DNA of 64,000 bases. Origin: Nitratidesulfovibrio sp. (GTDB taxonomy: Bacteria; Desulfobacterota; Desulfovibrionia; Desulfovibrionales; Desulfovibrionaceae). The stretch is from NCBI RefSeq assembly GCF_040373385.1, contig NZ_JBDXXH010000007.1, positions 62,001 to 126,000 of the forward strand, given 5' to 3'. The notes under the pieces are model-generated. The model ran no database searches. It was not told the origin of the DNA and saw only the letters and a list, made by a program, of their open reading frames with translations. This document shows, piece after piece, positions 16,490 through 25,060 of this stretch (positions are counted from its first letter, which is position 1; each line of letters opens with the position of its first letter). The translations under genes and the position numbers were made by a program.

Positions 16490-19400
16490 GCATGCCCCCG
16501 AACGATATCCCTGCGCTTGATCCGGCCATTGCCGGGGCTGCGCGCGGCGGGCCGCGTGTTCCGGCCACTGGCGCTGGCTCGGTGGCAGCGGCGGGCACGC
16601 ATGGGCAGGCCGGGGTGAAGGCAGGGCGGCCAGATGTGCCGGGCATGCCAGATGTGCCGGACATGCCAGATATGTCGGACATGCCAGATATGGGGGACGG
16701 GCCCGGTGCGCCCGGTATGGCAGGTGCGTCACGCCCGTCCAGTCCATCCGGCCCGTCCAGTCCATCCAGTCCATCCGGCCCGGCTGGCCCGACTGGCCCG
16801 ACTGGCCCGGCCCGCCCGCCGCGTCGCGGGTTCGGCATTGCCTTCAAGGCGGGTGTGTTGGCCTTTGTGGCGGGCGTGATGATCATTGCGGCCGTCCTTG
16901 GCATGATCATTCCGTACCAGCAGGGGGTATTGCGCCGGGGCATGGAATCGCAGGCCGACAAGCTGGCCTCTTCGGTGGCCGAGGTGGCCGCCAGCGCCCT
17001 GGCGGCGGAAGACTACGCCGCCCTTGTCGATCATTGCACCGGCGTGCTGCACCGGCAGTTGGGGCTGGAATACATCGTGGTCACCCGCGTGGACGGATCG
17101 TCGCTGGTCTTCCGGCGCGGTGGCTGGGGATTCCGGGCGGCACCGCATGCCCTTGCCGGCGCTGCCGCCCAGCCGGAACAACCCAGCGGTTTTCGGCGCG
17201 GGCTGCCCCCCGGCACGGATGCCCCGGCGGCAGACTGGAGCGCCCAGTGGCTGGGCGGCATGAGCGGGCAGGCGGGCGTCCTGGATTCCACGGACACCGC
17301 CGCTGACCCGAATGCTTCCGCCAGTCGCCCCGATGCGGCCAGTGCTCCCGGCCCGGCCAGTGCTCCGGATTTGACCGCCAAGGCCGCAACCGCCGACGGG
17401 CCGGAAGTATACCACCATCTGCTGCCCGTGGAACGGGCGGGCATTTCCATCTGCACCGTGGCCGTGGGGCTTGCCCTGGACGGCTACCGGGCGGAGCAGC
17501 GCGCCGCGTGGTGGCACATCGGCGCGCTGACGGCCATGGCCATGCTGGTGGCCCTGGCCACGGCGCTGCTGCTGTCGCGCACGGTGACCCGCACCGTGTT
17601 GCAACTGTCCGACTGGGTGCGCTCCATCGGTCCCGGCAACATGGGCCAGCGCATCCAGATACGTACCGGCGACGAACTGGAGGGGCTGGGCAGCGCCTTC
17701 AACGGCATGCTCGACCTGCTGGAGGCCTCGCAGCGAGAGCTGAACGAGGCCCACCGCGAACTGGAACGCCGCGTGCGCGACCGCACCGCCCAGCTGTGCG
17801 ACGCCAACGCCAAGCTGCACCTGATGGGCGAGGTGTTCACCCACGCTGTGGAGGGCATCTTCATCACCGACAGCGCGGGCATGGTGGTGGCCGTCAACCC
17901 GGCCTTCGAGCGCATCACCGGCGTGGACGCGCAATCCATGGTGGGGCGTCTTTCCCCGACCCTGGGCATGGTGCCCGTGGGCGGCACGCGCAGCGTGTGG
18001 GACGAGATGCTGGAGCACGGATCGTGGATCGGCGAGACGCGTGGACCGCACCGCGACGGCTGGCAGATTCCGCAGTGGCTGAGCCTGGTGTCCATCCGCG
18101 ACGAGGCCGGGGTGATCCTGAACTGCGTGGGGGTGTTCTCGGACATCACCGACATCAAGCAGAAGGAAGCGCAGATCACCCATCAGGCCAACCACGACGA
18201 CCTGACCGGCCTGCCCAACCGCAAGCACATTTTCGAACTGCTGCGCGAGGCCATCGCCAAGGCATCCGTGCGCGGGCAGAAGCTGGCCGTGGTCTTCATC
18301 GACATGGACGGCTTCAAGTTCATCAACGATTCGTACGACCACGCCACCGGCGACCAGTTGCTGTGCGACGTGGCCCGGCGGCTGCGCGCGGCCCTGCGGC
18401 CCGGCGACATCCTGGGGCGGCTGGGCGGCGACGAATTCGTGGCGGCGGTGGGCGGCATCAGCGACAAGGGGCATCTGGACGGCATCATGCGGCGGCTGTT
18501 CGAAACCTTTGCCGAGCCGTTCGAGTACGGCGGCATGGGCTTTTCGGTCACGGCCAGCTTTGGCGTTTCGGTCTACCCCGACGACGGCGATTCGGCCAAC
18601 GCCCTGCTGTCGCGCGCGGACATCGCCATGTACCGCGCGAAAGACATGGGCAAGAACGCCATTGCCCTGTTCTGCGAGGAACAGTGCCTGGAATTCACCC
18701 GGCGCTACCGCATGGACCAGGACATCAAGGCGGCCATTGCCGGGCGCGAGTTCCGGCTGGTGTACCAGCCCATCACCGACGCGCGCACCCTGCGGGTGCG
18801 CAAGGTGGAGGCGCTGCTGCGCTGGGAGCGCGACGGCACCGTGGTGGCCCCGCCTTCGGTGTTCATCCCCGTGGCTGAAAGTTCCAATTCCATCCGCGAG
18901 ATAACCCGGCTGGTGGTGGAAATGGCCTGCGCCCAGCACGCCGCGTGGCGGCTGGAGGGGCTGACCCTGCCGGTGGCGGTGAACATTTCGTCGCGCTGCC
19001 TGAACAGCGATGAGACCATCAGCCACATCGCCGCGTGCCTGAACGCCTACGACGTGCCCCCGGACGCGCTGGAGGTGGAGATTACCGAAACCTCGCTGAT
19101 GCAGAACTACGAGCGCGGCAACGCCATGCTGTGCACCCTGCGCGACCTTGGGGTGCGCGTTTCGCTGGACGACTTCGGCACCGGGTATTCGTCGTTGCAG
19201 TACCTTGCGCGCATGCCCATCCATGCCCTGAAGATAGACCGCACCTTCGTGCAGGAACTGCTGGACGAGGGCGGCAGCCTGGAGATCGTGGAAACCATCC
19301 TGGGGCTGGCGCGCAGCCTGCGCCTGGCCACGGTGGCCGAGGGAGTGGAGACGGCGGCCCAGCTTTCCGCCCTGCGCGGCATGGGGGTGGACTATCTGCA

Positions 19401-19494
19401 AGGCTACTGCCTTGCCCGGCCCCTGCCCGCCGACGACATCCTGACCCTGTGCCGCAGGGGGATGCGGCTGGTGCCCAAGGACGTGGAGGGGTAG
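16486..19494 (+). CDS. Membrane GGDEF-EAL c-di-GMP signalling protein with HAMP and PAS
   Basis: About 1002 residues. Residues 1-110 are Pro/Gly/Met-rich and include degenerate tandem repeats (DVPDMPDMSDMPDMGD). A membrane helix (116-142), a periplasmic domain and a second helix (342-364) come next, then HAMP, PAS (about 444-560), GGDEF and EAL domains. The cyclase active site GGDEF is intact (647-651) with an RPGD inhibitory site five residues before it. EAL is also intact (EALLRW from 775, DDFGTGYSS, KIDRTF), so both synthesis and hydrolysis of c-di-GMP look possible. It is ATGA-coupled to the PhnD-like gene. Confidence 0.93.
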   Translation: MSMPPNDIPALDPAIAGAARGGPRVPATGAGSVAAAGTHGQAGVKAGRPDVPGMPDVPDMPDMSDMPDMGDGPGAPGMAGASRPSSPSGPSSPSSPSGPAGPTGPTGPARPPRRGFGIAFKAGVLAFVAGVMIIAAVLGMIIPYQQGVLRRGMESQADKLASSVAEVAASALAAEDYAALVDHCTGVLHRQLGLEYIVVTRVDGSSLVFRRGGWGFRAAPHALAGAAAQPEQPSGFRRGLPPGTDAPAADWSAQWLGGMSGQAGVLDSTDTAADPNASASRPDAASAPGPASAPDLTAKAATADGPEVYHHLLPVERAGISICTVAVGLALDGYRAEQRAAWWHIGALTAMAMLVALATALLLSRTVTRTVLQLSDWVRSIGPGNMGQRIQIRTGDELEGLGSAFNGMLDLLEASQRELNEAHRELERRVRDRTAQLCDANAKLHLMGEVFTHAVEGIFITDSAGMVVAVNPAFERITGVDAQSMVGRLSPTLGMVPVGGTRSVWDEMLEHGSWIGETRGPHRDGWQIPQWLSLVSIRDEAGVILNCVGVFSDITDIKQKEAQITHQANHDDLTGLPNRKHIFELLREAIAKASVRGQKLAVVFIDMDGFKFINDSYDHATGDQLLCDVARRLRAALRPGDILGRLGGDEFVAAVGGISDKGHLDGIMRRLFETFAEPFEYGGMGFSVTASFGVSVYPDDGDSANALLSRADIAMYRAKDMGKNAIALFCEEQCLEFTRRYRMDQDIKAAIAGREFRLVYQPITDARTLRVRKVEALLRWERDGTVVAPPSVFIPVAESSNSIREITRLVVEMACAQHAAWRLEGLTLPVAVNISSRCLNSDETISHIAACLNAYDVPPDALEVEITETSLMQNYERGNAMLCTLRDLGVRVSLDDFGTGYSSLQYLARMPIHALKIDRTFVQELLDEGGSLEIVETILGLARSLRLATVAEGVETAAQLSALRGMGVDYLQGYCLARPLPADDILTLCRRGMRLVPKDVEG

Positions 19495-19755
19495 AGCGCG
19501 CACGACGCGCCGTATCGGCCCAGTACCGGTCCAGTCCCGTCGAGTCCCGGTCCGGTTCCGCTCCAGTCCCGCAACCTGCGCTCGGGACTTTTCATGCCCG
19601 GCACGCCACTTCCGATTCCCGTGCCCTTTCCGACGGACGCCGCATTGGCGTCCGTCCTGTTTTGGGCTACAGCCAAGAAGGATGGAACCGCCAGCGCGGG
19701 GCCGCGCCAGCGCCATCCCTTTGCCCTGTTTCACGCCCGGCAGGAGGTTATCCCC

Positions 19756-20454
19756 ATGTCTTCCGATACGCCCAAAACGCCCAATGCCCCTGAAGGCGAT
19801 GCGCCCGACGTCCGGCTTGACGATATGCCCGACCCCCTCGACCCCCTCGACCCCCTCGACTATGACGAAGACGGCCCGGACCTGCCCAACACCGGGTGCG
19901 GCTGCGGGTGCGGCGCACCATCCGCGCTGGAATGCACCGGCGGCATGCACCATGCCGGACCGGAGCACGACGACGCGGAGGCCGCCTTCAGCCACATGAC
20001 CGAGGACGGCAGCGTGACCATGGTGGACGTGGGCGCAAAAGCCCCCACCCAGCGCACCGCCATAGTGCGGGCCGTGGTGGAGGTGAACGAAAATACCCTG
20101 CACCTGCTGAAGCACCGCGCCCTGCCCAAGGGCGACGTGCTGACCACCGCCAAGATCGCGGGTATCATGGCGGCCAAGCGCACGGCGGACCTGATTCCCA
20201 TGTGCCACCCGCTGGCCATCAGCTACGCCGACGTGCGCTTTGTGGTGGTGGACGCCCCCCCCTCCATCGAACTGGAGGCGGAGGTGCGCACCACCGGCCA
20301 GACCGGCGTGGAAATGGAAGCCATGGTCGCCGCGCAGGTGGCCGGGCTGACCATCTACGACATGTGCAAGGCCGTGCAGAAGGATATCGTGCTGCGCGAC
20401 TGCCGCCTGGTGTTCAAGTCCGGCGGCAAGAGCGGCACGTTTCGGGCGGAGTAG
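19756..20454 (+). CDS. moaC: Cyclic pyranopterin monophosphate synthase MoaC, with N-terminal extension
   Basis: The C-terminal ~155 residues are a complete MoaC, which makes cPMP in molybdenum-cofactor synthesis. LIPMCHPL and DMCKAVQKD carry the catalytic His and Asp/Lys. The 232-residue protein is some 70 residues longer than usual. The extra N-terminus is acidic, has a DPL triplet repeat coded by three 9-bp DNA repeats (19831-19857), and a run GCGCGCG at about 47-53 followed by Cys60, His65 and His66. That could bind metal, which is inference. An AGGAGGT site fixes the start at 19756. Confidence 0.93.
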   Translation: MSSDTPKTPNAPEGDAPDVRLDDMPDPLDPLDPLDYDEDGPDLPNTGCGCGCGAPSALECTGGMHHAGPEHDDAEAAFSHMTEDGSVTMVDVGAKAPTQRTAIVRAVVEVNENTLHLLKHRALPKGDVLTTAKIAGIMAAKRTADLIPMCHPLAISYADVRFVVVDAPPSIELEAEVRTTGQTGVEMEAMVAAQVAGLTIYDMCKAVQKDIVLRDCRLVFKSGGKSGTFRAE

Positions 20455-20473
20455 GGGGAAGGGCGCGGGGGGC

Positions 20474-20498
20474 GGCTGTGGCGGCGTGCGCCATAGCC
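20474..20498. terminator. Hairpin between moaC and the antitoxin gene
   Basis: A 10-bp stem with one G-U pair sits between the convergent stops of moaC and the HigA-like gene. No clear T-tract follows. Confidence 0.35.
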
Positions 20499-20505
20499 TG
20501 CGCGG

Positions 20506-20826
20506 TTACAGCATCACCGCTTCAAGCCCCTTGTGCTTGACGATGGCCAACAGGCGCAAGGCCGGGCCGCCTGGTTTCTTCACGCCGCGCTCCCAGTCGG
20601 AGACCAGGTTCTTCGAGACGTTCAGATAGCGGGCGAACACGGGCTGGGAAAGCCGGGCCTGTTCGCGGATATGCCGGATTTCTTCCGGAGTGATGCCGTC
20701 CACGGGGGCAAGGCAGGAATCGTCGAATTCCTTCATGGTGACCTTGTCGATCACGCCGTGCGCGTGCAGCGCCTCTGCCGTTTCGTGGACAGCCGCCAGC
20801 AGGTCGCTTTTGTATGTCTTGGTCAT
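20506..20826 (-). CDS. HigA/NadS-type antitoxin, XRE helix-turn-helix
   Basis: A 106-residue protein. The C-terminal two thirds form an XRE-family HTH: EEIRHIREQARLSQPVFARY, then LNVSKNLVSDWERGVKKP. It begins four bases from the toxin stop, giving the toxin-first order typical of higBA. It should neutralise the toxin and repress the operon. No other HTH gene is nearby. The family call is good; activity is inferred. Confidence 0.85.
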   Translation of the reverse strand: MTKTYKSDLLAAVHETAEALHAHGVIDKVTMKEFDDSCLAPVDGITPEEIRHIREQARLSQPVFARYLNVSKNLVSDWERGVKKPGGPALRLLAIVKHKGLEAVML

Positions 20827-20829
20827 GAT

Positions 20830-21204
20830 CTACTCCTGGCGAAGAACTTCCTGAAATGTTCCGGCCCGGACCTCGGCCTGCAACTGTTCGTCACTCATGG
20901 ACAGCAGTATCTTTGCCAGTTTCTTGAGGCTGTCGCGTTCCTTCGCCGTGATGTTCCCGCGCTTTGACTTGGGATACCCGTAGACGAAAAAGGCCCGGTC
21001 TCCCCGCCGGAAACAGACGATAACCCGGTAGCCGCCGGATTTTCCTTCCCCCGGTCGGGCTACCCGCTGCTTGTACACACACCCGCCAAGGTCTGCGTCA
21101 AACTGCCCGGCATCCACGTCCGCCACCGCGTCATGCAGGGCTGTGCCAGTGATGCCCTGGGCATCCGCGAAGCGCGCGAACCAGGAGTTGGCGTAGATTT
21201 TCAT
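20830..21204 (-). CDS. RelE/HigB-like toxin (COG4737)
   Basis: A 124-residue protein of the RelE/ParE superfamily, of the subgroup paired with XRE antitoxins. Recognisable stretches are KSGGYRVIVCFRRGDRAFFV and YGYPKSKRGNIT, with the basic residues expected of an mRNA-cleaving RelE fold. The start at MKIYANSWFARF follows a conserved beginning of the family; an in-frame upstream codon adds 12 residues. A dyad-rich operator candidate lies 58 bases upstream. Together with the HTH gene it forms a plausible chromosomal toxin-antitoxin unit. Confidence 0.82.
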   Translation of the reverse strand: MKIYANSWFARFADAQGITGTALHDAVADVDAGQFDADLGGCVYKQRVARPGEGKSGGYRVIVCFRRGDRAFFVYGYPKSKRGNITAKERDSLKKLAKILLSMSDEQLQAEVRAGTFQEVLRQE

Positions 21205-21261
21205 GCGGTTCCTGCGGATGCGTGGCTGTGCGGACGCCATGGTCGGATAGCCAAGACATAG

Positions 21262-21287
21262 GTCACACCTTGTGTGACGTCAAGGTG
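21262..21287 (-). promoter_or_regulatory. Candidate toxin-antitoxin operator
   Basis: GTCACAC-CTT-GTGTGAC (21262-21278) is a perfect dyad. It overlaps a second, CACCTT with AAGGTG (21266-21287), and the core TGACGTCA. The position upstream of the toxin start fits autoregulation by the HigA-like protein. Confidence 0.55.
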
Positions 21288-21372
21288 CGTGGTCTGGCGC
21301 GGTTGCCGCCTGGTGTTCATATCCGGCAGGGGCCAGCCACGGCGGATTCCGCCAGTTTTTGGAGAGTTGAAA

Positions 21373-21404
21373 AGCAGAGAGGCCGCCCATGCGGCCTCTC
21401 TGCT
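21373..21404 (-). terminator. Intrinsic terminator of the RraA-family gene
   Basis: A 14-bp perfect stem (21373-21386 with 21391-21404), four-base loop, followed on the minus strand by CTTTTC. It lies 20 bases after the stop. Confidence 0.85.
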
Positions 21405-21424
21405 TTCGTTGTATCTGCATGTAC

Positions 21425-22102
21425 CTAGTCCACGAACTCGCACCCCTGCTCTTTCAGCATCTCGTCCACCCAGGTGCGGTCCCAGGTGCCGTCCGCTATG
21501 GCGGCCATGACGCGGGTTTCCTTCTCGACCATGGCGCGGGTTTTTTGCAATACCGCCGGGGCGTCGTCGGGGCGCACCACCACGATGCCGTCGCGGTCGC
21601 CCGCCACGATATCCCCGGGGTTCACCACCAGTCCGCCGCAGGCGATGGGAAAGTTCACCTCGCCGCCGCCGTTCTTCATCGGGCCGTTGGGCGAAATGCC
21701 CGTGGCGTACACCGGAAAGTCCATGGCCTCGATTTCCTCGGCATCGCGGATGCAACCGTCAATCACCAGTCCGGCCAAGCCGCGCTGCTGCATCCATGTG
21801 GTCATCTGCCCGCCCACGATGGAGTAGAACGGCTCGTCATGAGCGTTGACCACCAGCACATCGCCGGGCCGGGCCATGTCCATGGCCTTGTTGAACAGCA
21901 GGTTGTCGCCCACGCGCACCCGCACCGTCAGCGCGATGCCCAGCAGGGGGACTCGGTTCATGGGGCGGATGCGCGAATGCATGCAGGCCATGCGGTTCAT
22001 GGCGTCGCCGATGTTGGAAACGGGAATGCCACGGAAGGCTTCCACAAGGACGGCATCGGGCCGGGGGATGGTGGTGCGGACGCGGTAATAGGGGTTGGTC
22101 AT
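21425..22102 (-). CDS. RraA-like / HMG aldolase-family protein
   Basis: A 225-residue protein of the RraA fold, which covers 4-hydroxy-4-methyl-2-oxoglutarate aldolases, oxaloacetate decarboxylases and the RNase E inhibitor RraA. GLVIDGCIRDAEEIE carries the Arg-Asp pair that binds metal and pyruvate in the aldolases, and GGxxx...VNPGDIVAGDRDGIVVV is the conserved C-terminal strand. The aldolase residues suggest an enzyme rather than an RNase regulator, but the substrate is open. It is monocistronic, with its own terminator. Confidence 0.82.
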   Translation of the reverse strand: MTNPYYRVRTTIPRPDAVLVEAFRGIPVSNIGDAMNRMACMHSRIRPMNRVPLLGIALTVRVRVGDNLLFNKAMDMARPGDVLVVNAHDEPFYSIVGGQMTTWMQQRGLAGLVIDGCIRDAEEIEAMDFPVYATGISPNGPMKNGGGEVNFPIACGGLVVNPGDIVAGDRDGIVVVRPDDAPAVLQKTRAMVEKETRVMAAIADGTWDRTWVDEMLKEQGCEFVD

Positions 22103-22226
22103 GCGGGACCTCGTGCGTTGTTTGCGGCGCGCGTTTCGCCCCGCCCGGCAGGGCCGGTGCGGGTGTGGCACGGCGTGGGGCGGCACCGTGAGGGTTGGGA
22201 AATTTTCGGATGGAGCAGAGGGGCGG

Positions 22227-22310
22227 CAGTCCGCCAGTGTCGCAGTCCGTCAGTACAGCAGCCCGCCAGCACGACAGCCCGTCAGTGCAGCAGCCAGTCA
22301 GTGCGTCAGC
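22227..22310. repeat. Degenerate ~16-bp tandem repeats
   Basis: About five units of the form CAGYCCGYCAGYRCRG run up to, and into, the stop codon of the alpha/beta hydrolase. No function is apparent. They resemble the slippage-type repeats seen elsewhere in the window. Confidence 0.7.
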
Positions 22311-23322
22311 GTGCGGCTTCCTCCAGCCGGGCGGTGATGAACCCGTCCACGGCGTCGGTATACGCGCCGGGCAGGCCCAGCTGGTGGTTGATCTCGCCGT
22401 GGGTCAGGGCCTGCGGCAGCACGGGCGTCTTGCGGCCTGCGCGCGCCGTCTTTGCGGCAAAGGCCTCTGCCGCCGTGCAGGGCTTGTCGGCCCGCTTGGT
22501 GGAGCACACCAGCAGCATGGGCACGGCGCTGGTCGTCCACTGCTGTTGGGGCGATGCCTTTATCCAGTAGGACGGGTTCTTGCCGAAGGCCTCGTCGTAG
22601 AAGCCCAGATGGCGGCGCTGCATGATGGCGGGCACGTCCATGGCAGCGGAATCCAGCACCACGGTGCCCGCCACCGGGCGGTCGAGCAGCGACGGAGTGG
22701 ACGACACCAGCGCCACCAGATGCGCGCCCGCCGAATGGCCCATCAGGATGATGCGCGACGGGTCCGCGCCCCAGCCGGGGGCGGCATCGGCCACGCGGCG
22801 TACGGCGGCGGCCACGTCCTCGGCCTGGGTCAGGGCCATGGCATTGGGAAGCATCCGGTAATTGATGCTTACCAGCACGAAGCCCTTGGGCAGCCAGCGG
22901 GCCAGCTTGTTGTCCATCAGGCCGGGGTTGGCCTTGTCGCCGATCTTCCACGCGCCACCGTGCACCATGACGATGACGGGCGCGTGCTGCGGATTGGGCG
23001 GCAGGTACACGTCCATGCTCTGGGCGGGGTGCGGGCCATAGGTTTCGGCCAGCCTGCGGCTGCCGGGCACGATGGTGGCAGGGTCGAGCGGGGCGCTGCC
23101 CCGGCGGGCGGCGGCACCATCCTGCCGGTTTGTCGTGGCATTGCCCGATGTGGTGTTGCCCGGTGTTGTGCTGCCGGGCGTGGACCGCTCGGCCCGGCGT
23201 TCGCGCAGTTTGTCGAGGATGGGGCCTGCGGCGGCGTCGGGCGCAGGGCAGGCAAGGGCCAGGGCCAGCAGGGCGGCCAGCAGCAGGAGCGGGTAGGGAA
23301 ATCTGGTGCGACGGGCAGGCAT
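22306..23322 (-). CDS. Secreted alpha/beta hydrolase (BD-FAE/esterase type)
   Basis: A 338-residue protein with a signal peptide (PLLLLAALLALALACPA, perhaps a lipoprotein-type cleavage). A Ser/Thr/Asn repeat linker (STPGSTTPGNTTSGN) precedes the catalytic domain. The oxyanion motif is HGGAW, the nucleophile elbow GHSAG, and a C-terminal THGEINH supplies the likely His. Family members are carboxylesterases acting on acyl or feruloyl esters. It is a probable periplasmic esterase of unknown substrate. No operon partner is visible. Confidence 0.85.
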   Translation of the reverse strand: MPARRTRFPYPLLLLAALLALALACPAPDAAAGPILDKLRERRAERSTPGSTTPGNTTSGNATTNRQDGAAARRGSAPLDPATIVPGSRRLAETYGPHPAQSMDVYLPPNPQHAPVIVMVHGGAWKIGDKANPGLMDNKLARWLPKGFVLVSINYRMLPNAMALTQAEDVAAAVRRVADAAPGWGADPSRIILMGHSAGAHLVALVSSTPSLLDRPVAGTVVLDSAAMDVPAIMQRRHLGFYDEAFGKNPSYWIKASPQQQWTTSAVPMLLVCSTKRADKPCTAAEAFAAKTARAGRKTPVLPQALTHGEINHQLGLPGAYTDAVDGFITARLEEAAR

Positions 23323-23490
23323 GGGGTGCCCTCCGGAAGAAGAGCAATGGTGGTGGGGGGATGGCGCGAGGGGGCGGGCAGCCGTGTCGGTGGCTCTGGT
23401 ATCGTCAGCGGTCGTGCGGCGTCCGGTGGGTTGCCGGACGCCGCACGAAAGAACACGGGAGAATGCCTTTGGAGCCAAACGAGGGATTTT

Positions 23491-23620
23491 GTTCGTTGGC
23501 GAGGAAAACGAGCCTGACATGCGGGAGCATGCGGCAACCGTTATGCGAGTCTGCGAGCATTACGGATGGCGACCGCATCGCGCTCTTTTCGTATTCGACC
23601 GCATGTCAGGCGAAGTTTGA
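23491..23620 (+). repeat. Dispersed structured repeat, copy B
   Basis: This copy aligns with the minus strand of 8748-8934. GCCTGACATGCGG (23512-23524) is perfectly complementary to 23599-23611, so the element can fold with a 13-bp closing stem. The equivalent arms of copy A have changed together (A/T to C/G at the fifth base of the CTGACAT segment), keeping the pairing. It lies in the gap between hisF and the hydrolase. Confidence 0.85.
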
Positions 23621-23649
23621 CGACGCCAACGGGCAAAATATCCGTTTGG

Positions 23650-24429
23650 CTACCAGACCATGCGCAGCTTGGCCCCCATGCCCGAAATCTGCCGCTTCAG
23701 GTCGGGGATGGTGTACTGCCCGTAGTGCACGATGGAGGCGATCAGCGCGGCGGTGGCGCCGCCCTTGGTGATGGCGTCGTACATGTGCGCCGGGCTGCCC
23801 GCCCCCCCGGATGCGATGACCGGAATGGACACCGCGTCGGCAATCATCCGGGTCAGGGTCAGCTCGTAGCCGTCCTTGGTGCCGTCCGCGTCGATGGAGT
23901 TGACGCACAGTTCACCGGCGCCCAGCGCCTCGCAGGTCTTGGCCCACTCTATGGCGTCCATGCCCATGAACTTGCGGCCGCCGTGGATGACGATCTCGTA
24001 GCCGGAGGGAATGGTTTCGGACTTCTGCACCTGCTTCACGTCCATGCCCACCACCACGGCCTGCGACCCGAAGGCCGCCGCGCCCTGGCTGATGATGTCC
24101 GGGTTCTTCACCGCGCCGGAGTTCACCGACACCTTTTCCGCCCCGGCCACCAGCACGGCCCGCATGTCTTCCACGGTGTTGATGCCGCCGCCCACCGAGA
24201 AGGGGATGAAGATTTCAGAGGCCACCCGCTCGACCACGTCGAGAAAGATGCCCCGGTCCTCGTGCGAGGCGGTGATGTCGTAGAACACGATTTCGTCGGC
24301 ACCCTGCTCGTAGTAGCGGCGGGCGGTTTCCACCGGGTCGCCGATGTCCACGTTGCCCTCGAACTTCACGCCCTTGGTCAGCCTGCCGTTGCGAACGTCC
24401 AGACAGGGGATGATGCGCTTGCTAAGCAC
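23650..24429 (-). CDS. hisF: Imidazole glycerol phosphate synthase, cyclase subunit HisF
   Basis: A 259-residue (beta/alpha)8 protein. Catalytic Asp11 lies in IIPCLDV; the second catalytic Asp is in [10 protein letters not shown]. It takes ammonia from HisH and converts PRFAR to IGP and AICAR in histidine synthesis. Length is normal. It overlaps the end of hisH by eight bases, so the two subunits are co-translated. Downstream is the dispersed repeat. Confidence 0.97.
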   Translation of the reverse strand: MLSKRIIPCLDVRNGRLTKGVKFEGNVDIGDPVETARRYYEQGADEIVFYDITASHEDRGIFLDVVERVASEIFIPFSVGGGINTVEDMRAVLVAGAEKVSVNSGAVKNPDIISQGAAAFGSQAVVVGMDVKQVQKSETIPSGYEIVIHGGRKFMGMDAIEWAKTCEALGAGELCVNSIDADGTKDGYELTLTRMIADAVSIPVIASGGAGSPAHMYDAITKGGATAALIASIVHYGQYTIPDLKRQISGMGAKLRMVW

Positions 24430-25060
24430 GGCTGGCCTCCTTGCAGTATGCGTGGAAGTTGCGCAGCAAGGCGAGGCCGGGTCGGCCGCTCTTTTCCGGG
24501 TGAAACTGCACGGCCCACAGGCCGGGGCCGCCGTGGATGGCGCAGAATTCCTCGCCGTAGGTGCAGGTGGCGATGACGTAGCTTTCCGGCGGGGCGGGGT
24601 AGTAGCTGTGCACGAAGTAGAATTCCGCTTCCGGCTCTATGCCCTTCAGCAGTTCGCACGGGCGCTTCTGCACGATGCTGTTCCAGCCCATGTGCGGCAC
24701 ACGGATGGCCCTGCCGTCCTCTTCGGTCCAGGCGGCGTTGAACAGGCGGCATTCACCGGGCACGATGCCGAGCGCCTTGGTGTCGTTTTCCGGGCTGTAG
24801 TCCAGCATGATCTGGCAGCCCACGCAGATGCCCAGCAGCGGCTTGCCCGCCTGCACCTGGTCCTTCAGCACCTTGTCGAGCCCGGTGGTGAGCAACTCGT
24901 TCATGGCCTGCCCGGCCGCGCCCACCCCCGGAAAGATCACCCCGTGCGCCCCGGCGATGACCGCCGGGTCCGCCGTGATGACGCAGGGAATGCCCAGGTG
25001 GTCCAGCGCACGGCGTACGCTGGTCTGGTTGCCTGCCTTGTAGTCGAGGATAGCGAGCAT
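24422..25060 (-). CDS. hisH: Imidazole glycerol phosphate synthase, glutaminase subunit HisH
   Basis: A 212-residue class I glutamine amidotransferase. The nucleophile is Cys79 in GICVGCQ, with QFHPEKSG supplying the His and Glu. It supplies ammonia to HisF. The start at [12 protein letters not shown] matches the family; the same frame is open far upstream but is not conserved. hisH and hisF form the whole operon here, with no other his genes in the window. Confidence 0.96.
   Translation of the reverse strand: MLAILDYKAGNQTSVRRALDHLGIPCVITADPAVIAGAHGVIFPGVGAAGQAMNELLTTGLDKVLKDQVQAGKPLLGICVGCQIMLDYSPENDTKALGIVPGECRLFNAAWTEEDGRAIRVPHMGWNSIVQKRPCELLKGIEPEAEFYFVHSYYPAPPESYVIATCTYGEEFCAIHGGPGLWAVQFHPEKSGRPGLALLRNFHAYCKEASRA

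Noticed and set aside
16729..20208. 1159-codon open frame antisense to the GGDEF-EAL gene and moaC
   Set aside because: Same artefact; no domain, no ribosome site, and it crosses two genes on the other strand.
22227..22310. CRISPR array
   Set aside because: Units are about 16 bp, degenerate, with no unique spacers, and no cas gene is present in the window.
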